From Bradyrhizobium sp. LMTR 3 (lineage in GTDB: Bacteria; Pseudomonadota; Alphaproteobacteria; Rhizobiales; Xanthobacteraceae): a stretch of DNA of 64,000 bases. The stretch lies in NCBI RefSeq assembly GCF_001693485.1, contig NZ_MAXC01000046.1, forward strand, positions 186,001 to 250,000, in the 5' to 3' direction. The number at the start of each line of letters is the position of its first letter. The stretch's first letter is position 1. Under the pieces are notes generated by a model that was not told the origin of the DNA, did no database searches, and saw nothing but the letters and a program-made list of their open reading frames with translations. The translations under genes and the position numbers were made by a program. Shown piece after piece: positions 34,569 through 43,029 of the stretch.

Positions 34569-35291
34569 ATGGACGCATTGATCAAATCCCTCCGCCCTGG
34601 CAAGCCTTCCGATTTGAAGCCTTCCGAAGTGAAATCGCCCGATGTGGCCCCCGAAGCCCGCCCGGCCGAGCTCGATCCGGCCGAGTTCCTGGCCGCTGCC
34701 GTCCGCGCCGACCTGCCGCGCCCGTCGCGCGCCGAGGCCGAGCATGCCGTGCACACGCTGCTCAGCTATATCGGCGAAAACCCCGATCGCGAGGGTTTGC
34801 TGGATACGCCCCGCCGCGTGGTCGAAGCCTTCGACGAGCTCTATCAGGGCTATCATCAGTGCCCGGCCGAGGTGCTGGACCGCACCTTTGGCGAAACCGC
34901 CGGCTATGACGATTTTGTCCTGGTCCGCGACATCGAGTTCACCTCGCAATGCGAGCATCACATGATGCCGTTCTACGGTAAGGCGCATATCGCCTATACG
35001 CCGGTGGAGCGGGTGGTCGGATTGTCGAAGCTGGCGCGGCTCACCGATATCTTCGCCCGCCGCCTGCAGACCCAGGAGCACCTGACGGCCCAGATCGCTG
35101 CCGCGATCGACGAGGTGTTGAAACCCCGCGGCGTTGCCGTGCTGATCGAGGCGGAGCATACATGCATGTCGGTGCGCGGCGTCGCCAAGCATGGCGCGAT
35201 GACGTTCACCAGCCGGTTCACCGGCATGTTCCGCGACAACCCGGCGGAGCAGCAGCGTTTCCTGTCCCTAGTGCGAGGGTCCAACCGGTAG
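34569..35291 (+). CDS. folE: GTP cyclohydrolase I
   Basis: This 240-residue enzyme converts GTP to 7,8-dihydroneopterin triphosphate, the first step of folate synthesis. An N-terminal tail of about 45 residues precedes the core. Zinc ligands are in SQCEHHMMPFYGKAHIAY (Cys and His) and in AEHTCMSVRGV (Cys). The GLSKLARLTDIFARRLQTQE helix and the TSRFTGMFRDNP end are canonical. ATG 34569 follows GGAG by five bases; the frame is open far upstream but that part is not coding. hisI starts 31 bases after its stop codon. Confidence 0.97.
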   Translation: MDALIKSLRPGKPSDLKPSEVKSPDVAPEARPAELDPAEFLAAAVRADLPRPSRAEAEHAVHTLLSYIGENPDREGLLDTPRRVVEAFDELYQGYHQCPAEVLDRTFGETAGYDDFVLVRDIEFTSQCEHHMMPFYGKAHIAYTPVERVVGLSKLARLTDIFARRLQTQEHLTAQIAAAIDEVLKPRGVAVLIEAEHTCMSVRGVAKHGAMTFTSRFTGMFRDNPAEQQRFLSLVRGSNR

Positions 35292-35322
35292 CCTCGCCGA
35301 AATTTCTCCGCGAGGCCCTATC

Positions 35323-35751
35323 GTGTCCACATCCGCAACGATCAATGAACGCGAAGAGGGGCTGACCTTCCAGCCCAAGTTCGACGCGTCCGGTCTCGTG
35401 ACCTGCGTGGCGACCGATGCCGCGACCGGCGACGTGCTGATGGTCGCGCACATGAACGAGGAAGCGCTGCGCAAGACGATCGAAAGCGGCGACGCCTGGT
35501 ACTTCAGCCGGTCCCGCAATGCGTTGTGGCGAAAAGGTGAGACGTCAGGTCAGACCCAGCGCGTGGTCGAGATGCGCGTTGATTGCGATCAGGATGCCAT
35601 CTGGATTCGCGTCGAGCAGCAGGGCGCTGCGTGTCACACCGGGCGGCATTCCTGCTTCTACCGCAAGATCGACGCCGCCGGGGGCAGTACGCTGCTGACG
35701 TTCGTCGATGCCGACCGGCAGTTCGATCCGAACAATGTTTATCGGAAATAA
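35323..35751 (+). CDS. hisI: Phosphoribosyl-AMP cyclohydrolase
   Basis: This enzyme opens the purine ring of phosphoribosyl-AMP in histidine synthesis, 142 residues. Conserved elements are VAHMNEEALRKTIESGDAWY, SRNALWRKGETSGQ, VDCDQDAIWIRVEQ (metal-binding Cys and Asp) and GAACHTGRHSCFYR (zinc cysteines). It is the stand-alone form without the HisE domain, usual in alphaproteobacteria. The start is GTG 35323. The close spacing after folE suggests one transcript linking two enzymes that open purine rings. Confidence 0.97.
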   Translation: MSTSATINEREEGLTFQPKFDASGLVTCVATDAATGDVLMVAHMNEEALRKTIESGDAWYFSRSRNALWRKGETSGQTQRVVEMRVDCDQDAIWIRVEQQGAACHTGRHSCFYRKIDAAGGSTLLTFVDADRQFDPNNVYRK

Positions 35752-35772
35752 CTGGCGTCGGTTCCGGGCTGG

Positions 35773-37890
35773 TCATGCCAACAGTTCACCGATCATGGCG
35801 GCTGCGCGTCTCGCACCATCGGCTTCGACCGGTTTCGGTCTATCCGGCCTCGACATGGCCAACATCATGGCGTCGGCAATCACATCGGGGGTCGACGAAG
35901 CGAAGTCCATTTGGATGCCTGCGCCATAGCGGCGGAGCCGGTGGGCGACATGAAAGTTCTGCTCGAAATGGTTTCGCAGCGGAAAATAGATAAACGGCGT
36001 CCCGGCGGCAGCGAGTTCCATGCAAGTCGTGAGCCCGCCCTGAACCAGCGCCAGGTCACATGCAGCAAGATGCCGGTCCAGATCGGCGACGAACGACCGT
36101 ATCTCGACGCCCTCCGGCGCACGCAGCGACGCCGGATCAATGCGGGGACCGGCGACCACCACCATGCGCAACGCCGGCAGCTTGGCTTTCACGATGGGAT
36201 AGGCCTGCAAGACGCGCTTGATCAGGTGAGCCCCGATCCCCGATCCGCCGACGGTGACAATGCAAACCTGCTCGCCATTCCGGTAGCCGAGCGCTTCGCG
36301 AAGAAATTGGCGGCTGCCGAAGGTTTGGGGGTGCTCGCCGATGACGTAGCCGGCGAAATCGAAGTGCCTCGGTACCCAATCCCGCATCAGGGGCAGATCC
36401 GCACCGAACGATAGTGGCACCACGTCTTCAGGGTGGCCCACGAAAATCGCCCGATCGCGCACGCCAGGATGCCGCTCGATATGCCCGATCATCTCGGCAT
36501 TGTAGTCGGCCGTCAGCAGCGCCTCACGTTTGCCGCCGGACGGCATCGGCACGTAGCCGACGAAGTCGGTCAACCAGACGAGTTTTGCCGTTTTCAGCTC
36601 GGGATGCTCGTGCCAGTAGTGATCGATATCCCAGGCCTCGTCCGCAATTACGATGTCGTAAGCGCCTTGCTCGACGGCGTCCTGGAAGATCATGAAGTTC
36701 TTGATCAGCACCTCGTCCATGCGGCGGAGCGCCTGAAAGCAGTGCAATTCGTGTTCGCCGCTTTCGAGCTCGATATGCCGCGTTTCACTCGCCAACTTTG
36801 CACTTAGCGGATGGACATGCTCGTTCCCGGCCTCCAGCAGACGCGTGACCGGATCTTGCGCCAGCCAGTCCACCGTGAGGTCAGGATGAAGCTTGCGCAA
36901 CTCGCGGGCGATGGAGATGTCGCGGCGGCCATGGCCGAGGCCGATCGGCGAGGAAAGATAGAGGGCGCGCTTCTGGCGTGCGCTGTGCGGCAAGGCCTCA
37001 CGTGAAGGCGGGCGGATGGCGAGCCGGCGATCGATGAAGTCGGTGATCAGCGCGTTCGCCTTGGCCGGATACCGGCCGAGAGGGTTATGACCGCCGCCTC
37101 CTATCGTTACGAACTCCGAGCCGCTCACCGCGGCGTGGGCCGCCCGGGCGCGCTCATAGGGCTGAATTTGGTCGTTGTCGCCGTGGATGAACAGAACCGG
37201 GCAGCGGATGCTGCGATACATTTCCGCGCTGACATCGAATTGGGGAGGAATGTTTCGCGCTTCGACGGTTTTGATCAGGGTTGGTCCATCCGTCTCGGCA
37301 GCCCAACCGACCCCGTCCTCGATCTGTTTGGTCGAATGCGGCTCGCTGCAGATGTTGCGAACGAAGAACTCCGCGAAATCAGGGTAACTCGTCAGCCAAT
37401 AGTCACGGTTGAACTTGTTCCAGCCGTCGTAACTGTCTCTCTCGGCGAGAAAATGCGAGGCCGCAAATCGTTCCTGGTGCGCAGGTCCGATGGTCGAGAC
37501 CGTGCCGGCGAGGATGGCCGCCCGCACACGCGTCGGATGATAGGCGGCGAGAATGGAAGCGAGCAACCCGCCGAACGAAAGTCCGACCAGGATAGCTTGC
37601 TCCATCTCGAGGCCGTCCATCACGGCAAGCGCGTCAGCGACGTAGTTGTCGATCGTGTAGGCAGTGACGTCTTCCGGTCGATCGGATTTGCCGTTGCCGC
37701 GGCCATCATAGGCGATGCAGCGGAAACGTTCGCTGAAGTAGGGAAGCTGCGCCTTGTAGATTCGCGAGTGGACGATGCTCCATGGCGGGATAAACAGAAT
37801 GGTTTCCGCGCCGGCGCCGTAGCTTTCGTAAGCGAGTTTCACGCCGTCGCGGGCGATGAAACCCTCGCTGTCCGCCAGCTTTGCTCGCAT
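35773..37890 (-). CDS. Fusion of an alpha/beta hydrolase and a GT-B glycosyltransferase
   Basis: This 705-residue cytoplasmic protein joins two enzymes. Residues 1-290 or so are an alpha/beta hydrolase: YDGRGNGKSDRP, nucleophile elbow GLSFGG (Ser 105), acid in HGDNDQIQP (about 238-240) and His 268 in GGGGHNP. Residues 305-705 resemble GT-B glycosyltransferases of the MurG/UGT type, with an N-terminal SSPIGLGHGRRDISIAREL loop and the C-terminal donor motif QGGLTTCMELAAAGTPFIYFP. The start at 37890 follows an AGGG site and lies only 4 bases past the TetR stop codon, so the genes are coupled. Its role could be making and trimming a glycoconjugate or a small aglycone. Confidence 0.85.
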   Translation of the reverse strand: MRAKLADSEGFIARDGVKLAYESYGAGAETILFIPPWSIVHSRIYKAQLPYFSERFRCIAYDGRGNGKSDRPEDVTAYTIDNYVADALAVMDGLEMEQAILVGLSFGGLLASILAAYHPTRVRAAILAGTVSTIGPAHQERFAASHFLAERDSYDGWNKFNRDYWLTSYPDFAEFFVRNICSEPHSTKQIEDGVGWAAETDGPTLIKTVEARNIPPQFDVSAEMYRSIRCPVLFIHGDNDQIQPYERARAAHAAVSGSEFVTIGGGGHNPLGRYPAKANALITDFIDRRLAIRPPSREALPHSARQKRALYLSSPIGLGHGRRDISIARELRKLHPDLTVDWLAQDPVTRLLEAGNEHVHPLSAKLASETRHIELESGEHELHCFQALRRMDEVLIKNFMIFQDAVEQGAYDIVIADEAWDIDHYWHEHPELKTAKLVWLTDFVGYVPMPSGGKREALLTADYNAEMIGHIERHPGVRDRAIFVGHPEDVVPLSFGADLPLMRDWVPRHFDFAGYVIGEHPQTFGSRQFLREALGYRNGEQVCIVTVGGSGIGAHLIKRVLQAYPIVKAKLPALRMVVVAGPRIDPASLRAPEGVEIRSFVADLDRHLAACDLALVQGGLTTCMELAAAGTPFIYFPLRNHFEQNFHVAHRLRRYGAGIQMDFASSTPDVIADAMMLAMSRPDRPKPVEADGARRAAAMIGELLA

Positions 37891-37894
37891 GCTG

Positions 37895-38512
37895 TCACCC
37901 TTTTTCCGGTGAAGATCCTTCCGCAATCCGAATGAGGTCGCCGACGCGCCGCAGCGACGCCCGTATCGGCGAGCCTTTTTTCTCCAGTCCCAGCAGGAAC
38001 AGGCTTTCGCCGCCGATGAAACTGGAGGCGGCGATCGCGCCGACCTCTTCGGCCGAGAACGGGCCGAGCGGCCCGATCATTTGTTCGGTCCTCCGTGCCA
38101 CGCCCACGATCAGGTCGATCCAGCCCATGAGGCCGGCTCGGATCACCTTTGCTACTTCCGCGTCATGCCAGCTCACCGCGATCAGCTCCTGCAGCACCCG
38201 CACGTAGCCCGAAGCGATATCCTCATCGAGGTAGTCACAGGCGCGGGACCACTGCTCGGACAGTTTTAGCGATGGATCTTCGAACAGCCTGTTCTGCCGG
38301 TCGAGCAGTTGAGCATTGAGATACTCGAACAGCTCCAGAACCATGTTCTGCTTGGAGCCAAAATGGTAGTGGATCTGGCTTAGGGGCACGGCCGCTTCTG
38401 CAGCGACTTCGCGAGTGGAAAGTCCGGCATAGCCGGCGCGGCGCAACACCTTCTTGGCAGCTTCGAGCAAGCTCGTGCTGGTTTCGATCTTCTTCACTGC
38501 CGCGCGCGCCAT
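37895..38512 (-). CDS. TetR/AcrR-family transcriptional regulator
   Basis: This 205-residue regulator has an N-terminal TetR DNA-binding domain (TSLLEAAKKVLRRAGYAGLSTREVAAEAAVPLSQIHYHFGSK; TREVAAEA-IHYHFGSK is the typical helix-turn-helix end). The ligand-binding half is helical with GLMGWIDLIVGVARR. It is the first gene of an operon with the hydrolase-glycosyltransferase fusion, which it probably controls. An AGCGTC-AAA-GACGCT palindrome lies about 22 bases before its start and is the likely operator. The inducer is unknown. Confidence 0.92.
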   Translation of the reverse strand: MARAAVKKIETSTSLLEAAKKVLRRAGYAGLSTREVAAEAAVPLSQIHYHFGSKQNMVLELFEYLNAQLLDRQNRLFEDPSLKLSEQWSRACDYLDEDIASGYVRVLQELIAVSWHDAEVAKVIRAGLMGWIDLIVGVARRTEQMIGPLGPFSAEEVGAIAASSFIGGESLFLLGLEKKGSPIRASLRRVGDLIRIAEGSSPEKG

Positions 38513-38533
38513 GGTACCTCATGATGTGATGGA

Positions 38534-38548
38534 AGCGTCAAAGACGCT
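38534..38548. promoter_or_regulatory. Likely TetR operator
   Basis: AGCGTC-AAA-GACGCT is a perfect palindrome with a 3-base centre just upstream of the tetR start. Autoregulation by the adjacent regulator is the usual arrangement. Confidence 0.6.
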
Positions 38549-38645
38549 ACATGCATTCCGGTTGAGAAGGCCAGCCTTGCCGTTTCAACCCTCTACCGGC
38601 CGGAAAACCGATGCCCGGACTGGGCCGGGCACTGTGAAACAAATG

Positions 38646-39431
38646 TCACCCGACCTTCGCCTTGTTTCGCGGCAGCGGGATCAGCATCGAGACCTGCTGC
38701 CGGTAGCGGCGGTACTGGTCGCCGAACAGCGCTATCAGGTCGCGCTCCTCCAGCCATATGCCGATCAGGATGTAGCCGGTGGTGGCGATGGCGAACACCA
38801 GATGACCGACCGTCATCGTCGGCGTCGCCCAGAACGCAAGCAGGAAGCCGAGATAGAGCGGATGCCGAACGACCTTGTAAAGCATCGGCGTTTTGAACTC
38901 GGCCGGAGGCAACTCGCGGCCGAGAAGCCGCGCCAGCACCTGGCGCAAGCCGAACAGCTCGAAATGGTTGATCATGAAGGTGCTGGCGAGCACCACCGTC
39001 CAGCCGATCCAGGAAATCGTCTGAAGGACAATTGCCGCAACCGGATCAGTCGCCGACCAGATGATGGCTGTCATCGGCCGCCATTGCCAGTAGAGCAGGA
39101 GCAATGCGAGGCTGGCCAACAGCACATAGGTCGTGCGTTCAACGGATTGCGGCACGATTCTTGTCCACCAGCGCTTGAAGGCGGGACGCGCCATCACGCT
39201 GTGCTGGATTGCGAACAGGCCGAGCAGGACGACATTGATGAGCAGCGAAGGAACGAGCGGCCCGGCGGTGCCGCTGTCTATGGTCTTCGGTACCGGCAAG
39301 TTGCCTACAAAGGCAATCGCATAAAGAAATGTACCGAGAAACAGCAGGTACGTCAGCGTGCCGTACAGCACAGCCGTCAAGCCGCCGGTTATGGTCTTTG
39401 CGGGAGGGGAGTGGAGTACATGGTCTGTCAT
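38646..39431 (-). CDS. mddA: MddA-like S-methyltransferase (methanethiol to dimethyl sulfide)
   Basis: This integral membrane methyltransferase of the NnrU/ICMT-like fold has 261 residues. Several transmembrane helices are followed by the catalytic region YKVVRHPLYLGFLLAFWATPTMTVGHL and the cofactor-binding end EERDLIALFGDQYRRYRQQV. This pattern fits MddA, which methylates methanethiol to dimethyl sulfide and has been described in Bradyrhizobium and Pseudomonas; that is prior knowledge, not shown by the sequence alone. The related isoprenylcysteine methyltransferase family is the main alternative. A perfect 16-base palindrome lies upstream (39547-39562). Confidence 0.75.
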   Translation of the reverse strand: MTDHVLHSPPAKTITGGLTAVLYGTLTYLLFLGTFLYAIAFVGNLPVPKTIDSGTAGPLVPSLLINVVLLGLFAIQHSVMARPAFKRWWTRIVPQSVERTTYVLLASLALLLLYWQWRPMTAIIWSATDPVAAIVLQTISWIGWTVVLASTFMINHFELFGLRQVLARLLGRELPPAEFKTPMLYKVVRHPLYLGFLLAFWATPTMTVGHLVFAIATTGYILIGIWLEERDLIALFGDQYRRYRQQVSMLIPLPRNKAKVG

Positions 39432-39546
39432 GATCTTGATCCTCTCTGGGAAGACTGCGAAAGGCCTTGCTTTCAGTCGGACGGTCGTGATTGCCCGGAA
39501 TTTCTCCTCGTCTGCGAGCCGGTCAGATCCAACGTCAAATATTCAG

Positions 39547-39562
39547 TCGGTCGAACGACCGA
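39547..39562. promoter_or_regulatory. Palindromic operator candidate upstream of mddA
   Basis: TCGGTCG-AA-CGACCGA is a perfect 16-base palindrome about 115 bases before the mddA start. A half-like CGGACGGTCG lies nearby at about 39478. It differs from the tetR-proximal palindrome, so another regulator is likely. Confidence 0.45.
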
Positions 39563-39705
39563 AAAGTTCATTCCTGCTTTATGTTGGAAATGCGGCATTT
39601 TAACCCGGCATTAACCATAAAGGTCGCAGGCTGGGTCGGTGAGGCGCCGGATTGGCGGCGTTCACGAGCCCGCGAGGTTTCGCGAGGAGCGGGGGCACCA
39701 CAGAT

Positions 39706-40725
39706 ATGGCGGTCGACACATCAAGCGCCACGGCTGCGGCAGGTGTCGATCCCGCGCGCGCGAGGATCGCGGGCTCGATCAGGCAGGCCGCATCCACGAC
39801 CGGCGCCAGCTTCGAATATCTGCTCGCCACCGCGAAGATGGAATCCAATTTCAACCCGAAGGCCGCCGCAACCACCTCGTCGGCGCGCGGCCTGTTTCAG
39901 TTCATCGACCAGACCTGGCTCGGCACGGTGAAGGAGGCGGGTGCCCATCTCGGCTACGGCAAATATGCCGACGCCATCACCAGAAATCCGTCCGGCAGCT
40001 ATTCGGTCGACGATCCCGCGGCACGCGCCGCGATCATGCGGCTGCGCGACGATCCCGACGCTGCCTCATCGATGGCGGGGGTGCTGACGCAATCCAACAG
40101 TTTCAAGCTGACCGGCAAGATCGGGCGCCGGCCGACCGATGCCGAACTCTACATGGCGCATTTCATGGGCGTCGGCGGCGCCGGCAAGCTGATCCAGAAC
40201 GCCGAGGACAATCCGAACGCGTCAGCCGTGCAGATGTTTCCGAACGCTGCGGCGGCCAATCAATCGATCTTCTACGACCGTTCGGGGCAGCCGCGCAGCG
40301 TCTCGCAGGTCTATTCGGTGCTGAGCACGCGCTATGCGGCTGCCACCATTTCGCCGGTGACGCGCACCGCAATGGCGGCGGCCGGCGGCGATCTGCCACG
40401 GCGCGTCACCGTCGCGAGCGCCGCACGCAGCGCGATGGCGATCGACAACGCAGCTTATCTGTCGAGCTTTCCGGATCAGCGCGCGGTGACTCCAGTGGCG
40501 GCAACGGCGCAGGCCGCTTCGGCGTCAACGGAGCCGATCTTCCGCTCGCTGTTCCAGGCCGGCGAACGTACGCAGCCGATTTCGCCGGCGGTGCAGGAAT
40601 TGTGGGGCAGCAATTCGTCGCCAGTTGCCTCCGCGAGCACCGCATTGTCGGGACATAAGCCCGAAGTCCGCGCACCCGGAAGACTCGATCTCTTCAGCGA
40701 CCGCAACGGCACGTTCAGTAGCTGA
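39706..40725 (+). CDS. Lytic transglycosylase (SLT domain) protein
   Basis: This 339-residue protein has an N-terminal lysozyme-like transglycosylase domain with the catalytic Glu in LATAKMESNFNP and the second motif SSARGLFQFIDQTW. It continues through ELYMAHFMGVGGA. The second half is Ala/Ser/Thr-rich and variable. The enzyme would cleave peptidoglycan glycan strands. No clear signal peptide is present, so export may be through a dedicated machine such as the flagellum, but no flagellar genes are in view. ATG 39706 is chosen; a frame to 39652 exists. Confidence 0.88.
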   Translation: MAVDTSSATAAAGVDPARARIAGSIRQAASTTGASFEYLLATAKMESNFNPKAAATTSSARGLFQFIDQTWLGTVKEAGAHLGYGKYADAITRNPSGSYSVDDPAARAAIMRLRDDPDAASSMAGVLTQSNSFKLTGKIGRRPTDAELYMAHFMGVGGAGKLIQNAEDNPNASAVQMFPNAAAANQSIFYDRSGQPRSVSQVYSVLSTRYAAATISPVTRTAMAAAGGDLPRRVTVASAARSAMAIDNAAYLSSFPDQRAVTPVAATAQAASASTEPIFRSLFQAGERTQPISPAVQELWGSNSSPVASASTALSGHKPEVRAPGRLDLFSDRNGTFSS

Positions 40726-40754
40726 TGTTGTAGCGGCATGTTCGACGGCTCACC

Positions 40755-40852
40755 CCTCATGGTGAGGAGGCGCGTTAGCGCGTCTCCAACCATGCGGCCC
40801 CAGTCGGGCCTTCATCCTTCGAGACGCACGTTCCGCGCTCCTCAGGATGAGG
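40755..40852. repeat. Palindromic intergenic repeat, family C
   Basis: CCTCATGGTGAGGAGGCGCG and GCGTCTC on the left are mirrored by GAGACGC and GCGCTCCTCAGGATGAGG on the right. One copy is seen here. The form is familiar from bradyrhizobial and Rhodopseudomonas intergenic regions. Confidence 0.65.
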
Positions 40853-41000
40853 GTAGCTCAGTAGCCCGCCCTCGCACCCTTAACAAAACGTCAATAAAAC
40901 CAGCCGTTTATGGTGAACCCTTTGTTAAGCCTCATGGTTTATTTTTTCTAATAGTGGCACCGCGTCACGGTGTCGTTTCAGGTTGCGTAAAGCCAGGACC

Positions 41001-42176
41001 ATGATCGTTCGGCAGTTCATCAGTTGGATTCGTACCGCTCCGGCAGGCGAGCGGGCAGAGGCGACGCGGGCATTGGCGCGGGCCTGGTTGATTTCAGATC
41101 TCAGCGAAGACGATCGCATCGCCGCCGAAGGCGCGCTGTTGATGCTGCTCGATGATCCGTCGCCGCTGGTGCGCCAAGCGATGTCGGAAGTCTTCGCGCG
41201 CAGCTCGGATGCGCCGGCCGCGATCGTGCAGGCGCTCTCGCTCGACCAGCCTTCGATCGCGCTTCCCGTGCTCGAACATTCGCCGCTTCTGATCGACGCC
41301 GACCTGGTCGACATCGTCGCCACCGGCAACAGCGACACGCAATGCGCCATCGCCCGCCGCATCAACCTGCCGCCCTCGGTCTCCGCCGCGATTGCCGAAG
41401 TAGGTTCAGCCGCCGCGGCGCTCGAACTGATCGAGAACGCCTATGCGGAATTGGCGCCGTTTTCCTGGGACCGTATCGTCGAACGTCACGGCCATCTCGC
41501 CGCGATCAGGGAAGCGATGCTGGTGCTGGAAGGCTTGCCGGCTGCCACCCGCGCGGCGCTGGTCGCGAAACTCTCCGAGACGCTGGCGCAATTCGTCGTC
41601 GCGCGGAACTGGCTGAGCGCCGACCGGGCAGGGCGGCTGGCGAGCGAAGCGCGCGAGCGCTCGGCCGTAAATATCGCGGCGCGTTCGCGCGGCGATGACA
41701 TGCTGGGCCTGGTGCGGCACCTGCGCGCCACCGGGCAACTGACCGCCGGCCTGATCCTGCGCGCGCTGTTGTCGGGCAATCTCGAACTGTTCGATGCCGC
41801 ACTTGCCGAGCTGGCCGACCTGCCGTTGGCCCGCGTCACCGCGCTGCTGCACGACCGCGGCGGCGCCAGCCTGCAGGCGCTCCTGATCCGCGCGGGCCTT
41901 CCCGAATCCACGTTCGGCGCCTTCCGTATCGCGCTCGAGGTCAGCCGTGAGACCGGCTTTGTCGACACGATCGGCGGCGCCGCGAGGCTGCGCCGCCGCA
42001 TGGTCGAGCGCGTGCTGACCCATTGCGAGACCGACCGCAAGGCCGCCGAGCCGCTCTTGATCCTGCTGCGGCGGTTCGCAACCGAATCCGCACGCGAGGA
42101 AGCCCGACTGTTCTGCGAGGAGCTGGTCGCCGACGAAGCGTTCGTGCCAGCCGTGCGCGATCTGATCGCGGCGTAA
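41001..42176 (+). CDS. DUF2336 domain protein
   Basis: This 391-residue, almost all-helical protein resembles the DUF2336 family of alphaproteobacteria. It contains LLMLLDDPSPLVRQAMSEVFARS and ALSLDQPSIALPVLEHSPLLIDADLVDIV, HEAT-like repeats that are diagnostic, and ends in an EARLFCEELVADEAFVPAVRDLIAA helix. HEAT-like repeats suggest protein binding. Function is unknown. It neighbours receiver and Hpt genes, but on the opposite strand across repeat elements. ATG 41001 is chosen over a TTG at 40983. Confidence 0.85.
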   Translation: MIVRQFISWIRTAPAGERAEATRALARAWLISDLSEDDRIAAEGALLMLLDDPSPLVRQAMSEVFARSSDAPAAIVQALSLDQPSIALPVLEHSPLLIDADLVDIVATGNSDTQCAIARRINLPPSVSAAIAEVGSAAAALELIENAYAELAPFSWDRIVERHGHLAAIREAMLVLEGLPAATRAALVAKLSETLAQFVVARNWLSADRAGRLASEARERSAVNIAARSRGDDMLGLVRHLRATGQLTAGLILRALLSGNLELFDAALAELADLPLARVTALLHDRGGASLQALLIRAGLPESTFGAFRIALEVSRETGFVDTIGGAARLRRRMVERVLTHCETDRKAAEPLLILLRRFATESAREEARLFCEELVADEAFVPAVRDLIAA

Positions 42177-42188
42177 AGTTCGAGATCT

Positions 42189-42280
42189 CGTAGGGTGGGC
42201 AAAGTGAAGCGTGCCCACCATTCACAGCCTCAGATACGTCGTTGAAGATGGTGGGCACGCTTCGCTTAGCCCACCCTACG
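42189..42280. repeat. Long inverted repeat, family B
   Basis: CGTAGGGTGGGC (42189-42200) and GCCCACCCTACG (42269-42280) are perfect termini. Inside, AAGCGTGCCCACCAT is mirrored by ATGGTGGGCACGCTT. The element can form one long hairpin and sits directly after the DUF2336 stop codon. Confidence 0.8.
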
Positions 42281-42292
42281 ATCTATCTCACC

Positions 42293-42412
42293 GTCATTGC
42301 GAGGAGCGTGAGCGACGAAGCAATCCATCGTTCCGCGCATGCGGCGCGATGGATTGCTTCGCGGAGCCTGTCATCGGGCGGGCATTCGCCCGACCCGTTG
42401 GCTCGCAATGAC
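42293..42412. repeat. Palindromic MITE-like element, family E, copy 1
   Basis: The terminal repeats are GTCATTGCGAG (42293-42303) and CTCGCAATGAC (42402-42412). The left part has GAAGCAATCCATCG mirrored by CGATGGATTGCTTC, and the right part has GGGCGGGCATTCGCCCG. A second copy, with the interior reversed, lies at 49460-49577. Both are followed on the right by GGGGAGAGAGCGG. Confidence 0.85.
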
Positions 42413-42429
42413 GGGGAGAGAGCGGCAAG

Positions 42430-43008
42430 TCACTCCGCCGGCACGATGCTCGGCGCCAGGATCGCTTCGAGATGCTCGGGGCGGTCGCGGTTGACCTTGA
42501 GCAGGAATTCATCCGCGACGCCGCGGAGCTGATTGCTGAGCGTGCTCGCCATCGTGGCGGTGTCGAGCTTGGTGCGTTCGCGCACGATCGCCTGAATGGC
42601 ATTGATGTGATGGGTGATCAGCTCGGGAGGGACCTGGTCGAGATCGGGTGCGTGTTCGATGATGCGGCACAGGCTTTCGGCGGCGGCGCCGGCGGAAGGG
42701 AAGCCGAACGTGGCGGCATCGCCCTTGATGTCATGGGCGGCGCGAAACAGCTCCTCGCGGTTGTCGATGGTGAAGCCGTCGCGGAGAATGGCCTCGTGCG
42801 CGGCCGAGAGCCGGTCCGCCTCGATCGTCATCCAGTTCTTGAATTCGCCGGATAGTCCTGCAAGCGCCTTTTCCGCGCGCCCGACAGGATCGTCGAGATC
42901 GGATTCGGGAACGCGCAGCAATACCTTGCGCAACGGATTGGGCTGCGTGATCACGTGATGATCGGCAAACGATTTGACCTGTATCGTCCCCGGCTTTTCT
43001 TTCGCCAT
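42430..43008 (-). CDS. Hpt-domain histidine phosphotransfer protein
   Basis: This 192-residue protein carries an Hpt domain: FRAAHDIKGDAATFGFPSAG, where His 92 (HxxKG) is the phospho-acceptor. The N-terminal 60 residues are a linker (ITQPNPLRKVLLRVP). It is 21 bases downstream of the receiver-protein gene on the same strand, so the pair probably passes phosphate between receiver and Hpt. No histidine kinase is in view, so the input is encoded elsewhere. Confidence 0.88.
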   Translation of the reverse strand: MAKEKPGTIQVKSFADHHVITQPNPLRKVLLRVPESDLDDPVGRAEKALAGLSGEFKNWMTIEADRLSAAHEAILRDGFTIDNREELFRAAHDIKGDAATFGFPSAGAAAESLCRIIEHAPDLDQVPPELITHHINAIQAIVRERTKLDTATMASTLSNQLRGVADEFLLKVNRDRPEHLEAILAPSIVPAE

Positions 43009-43029
43009 GATGGTCTCTCCAGGCCCGCG

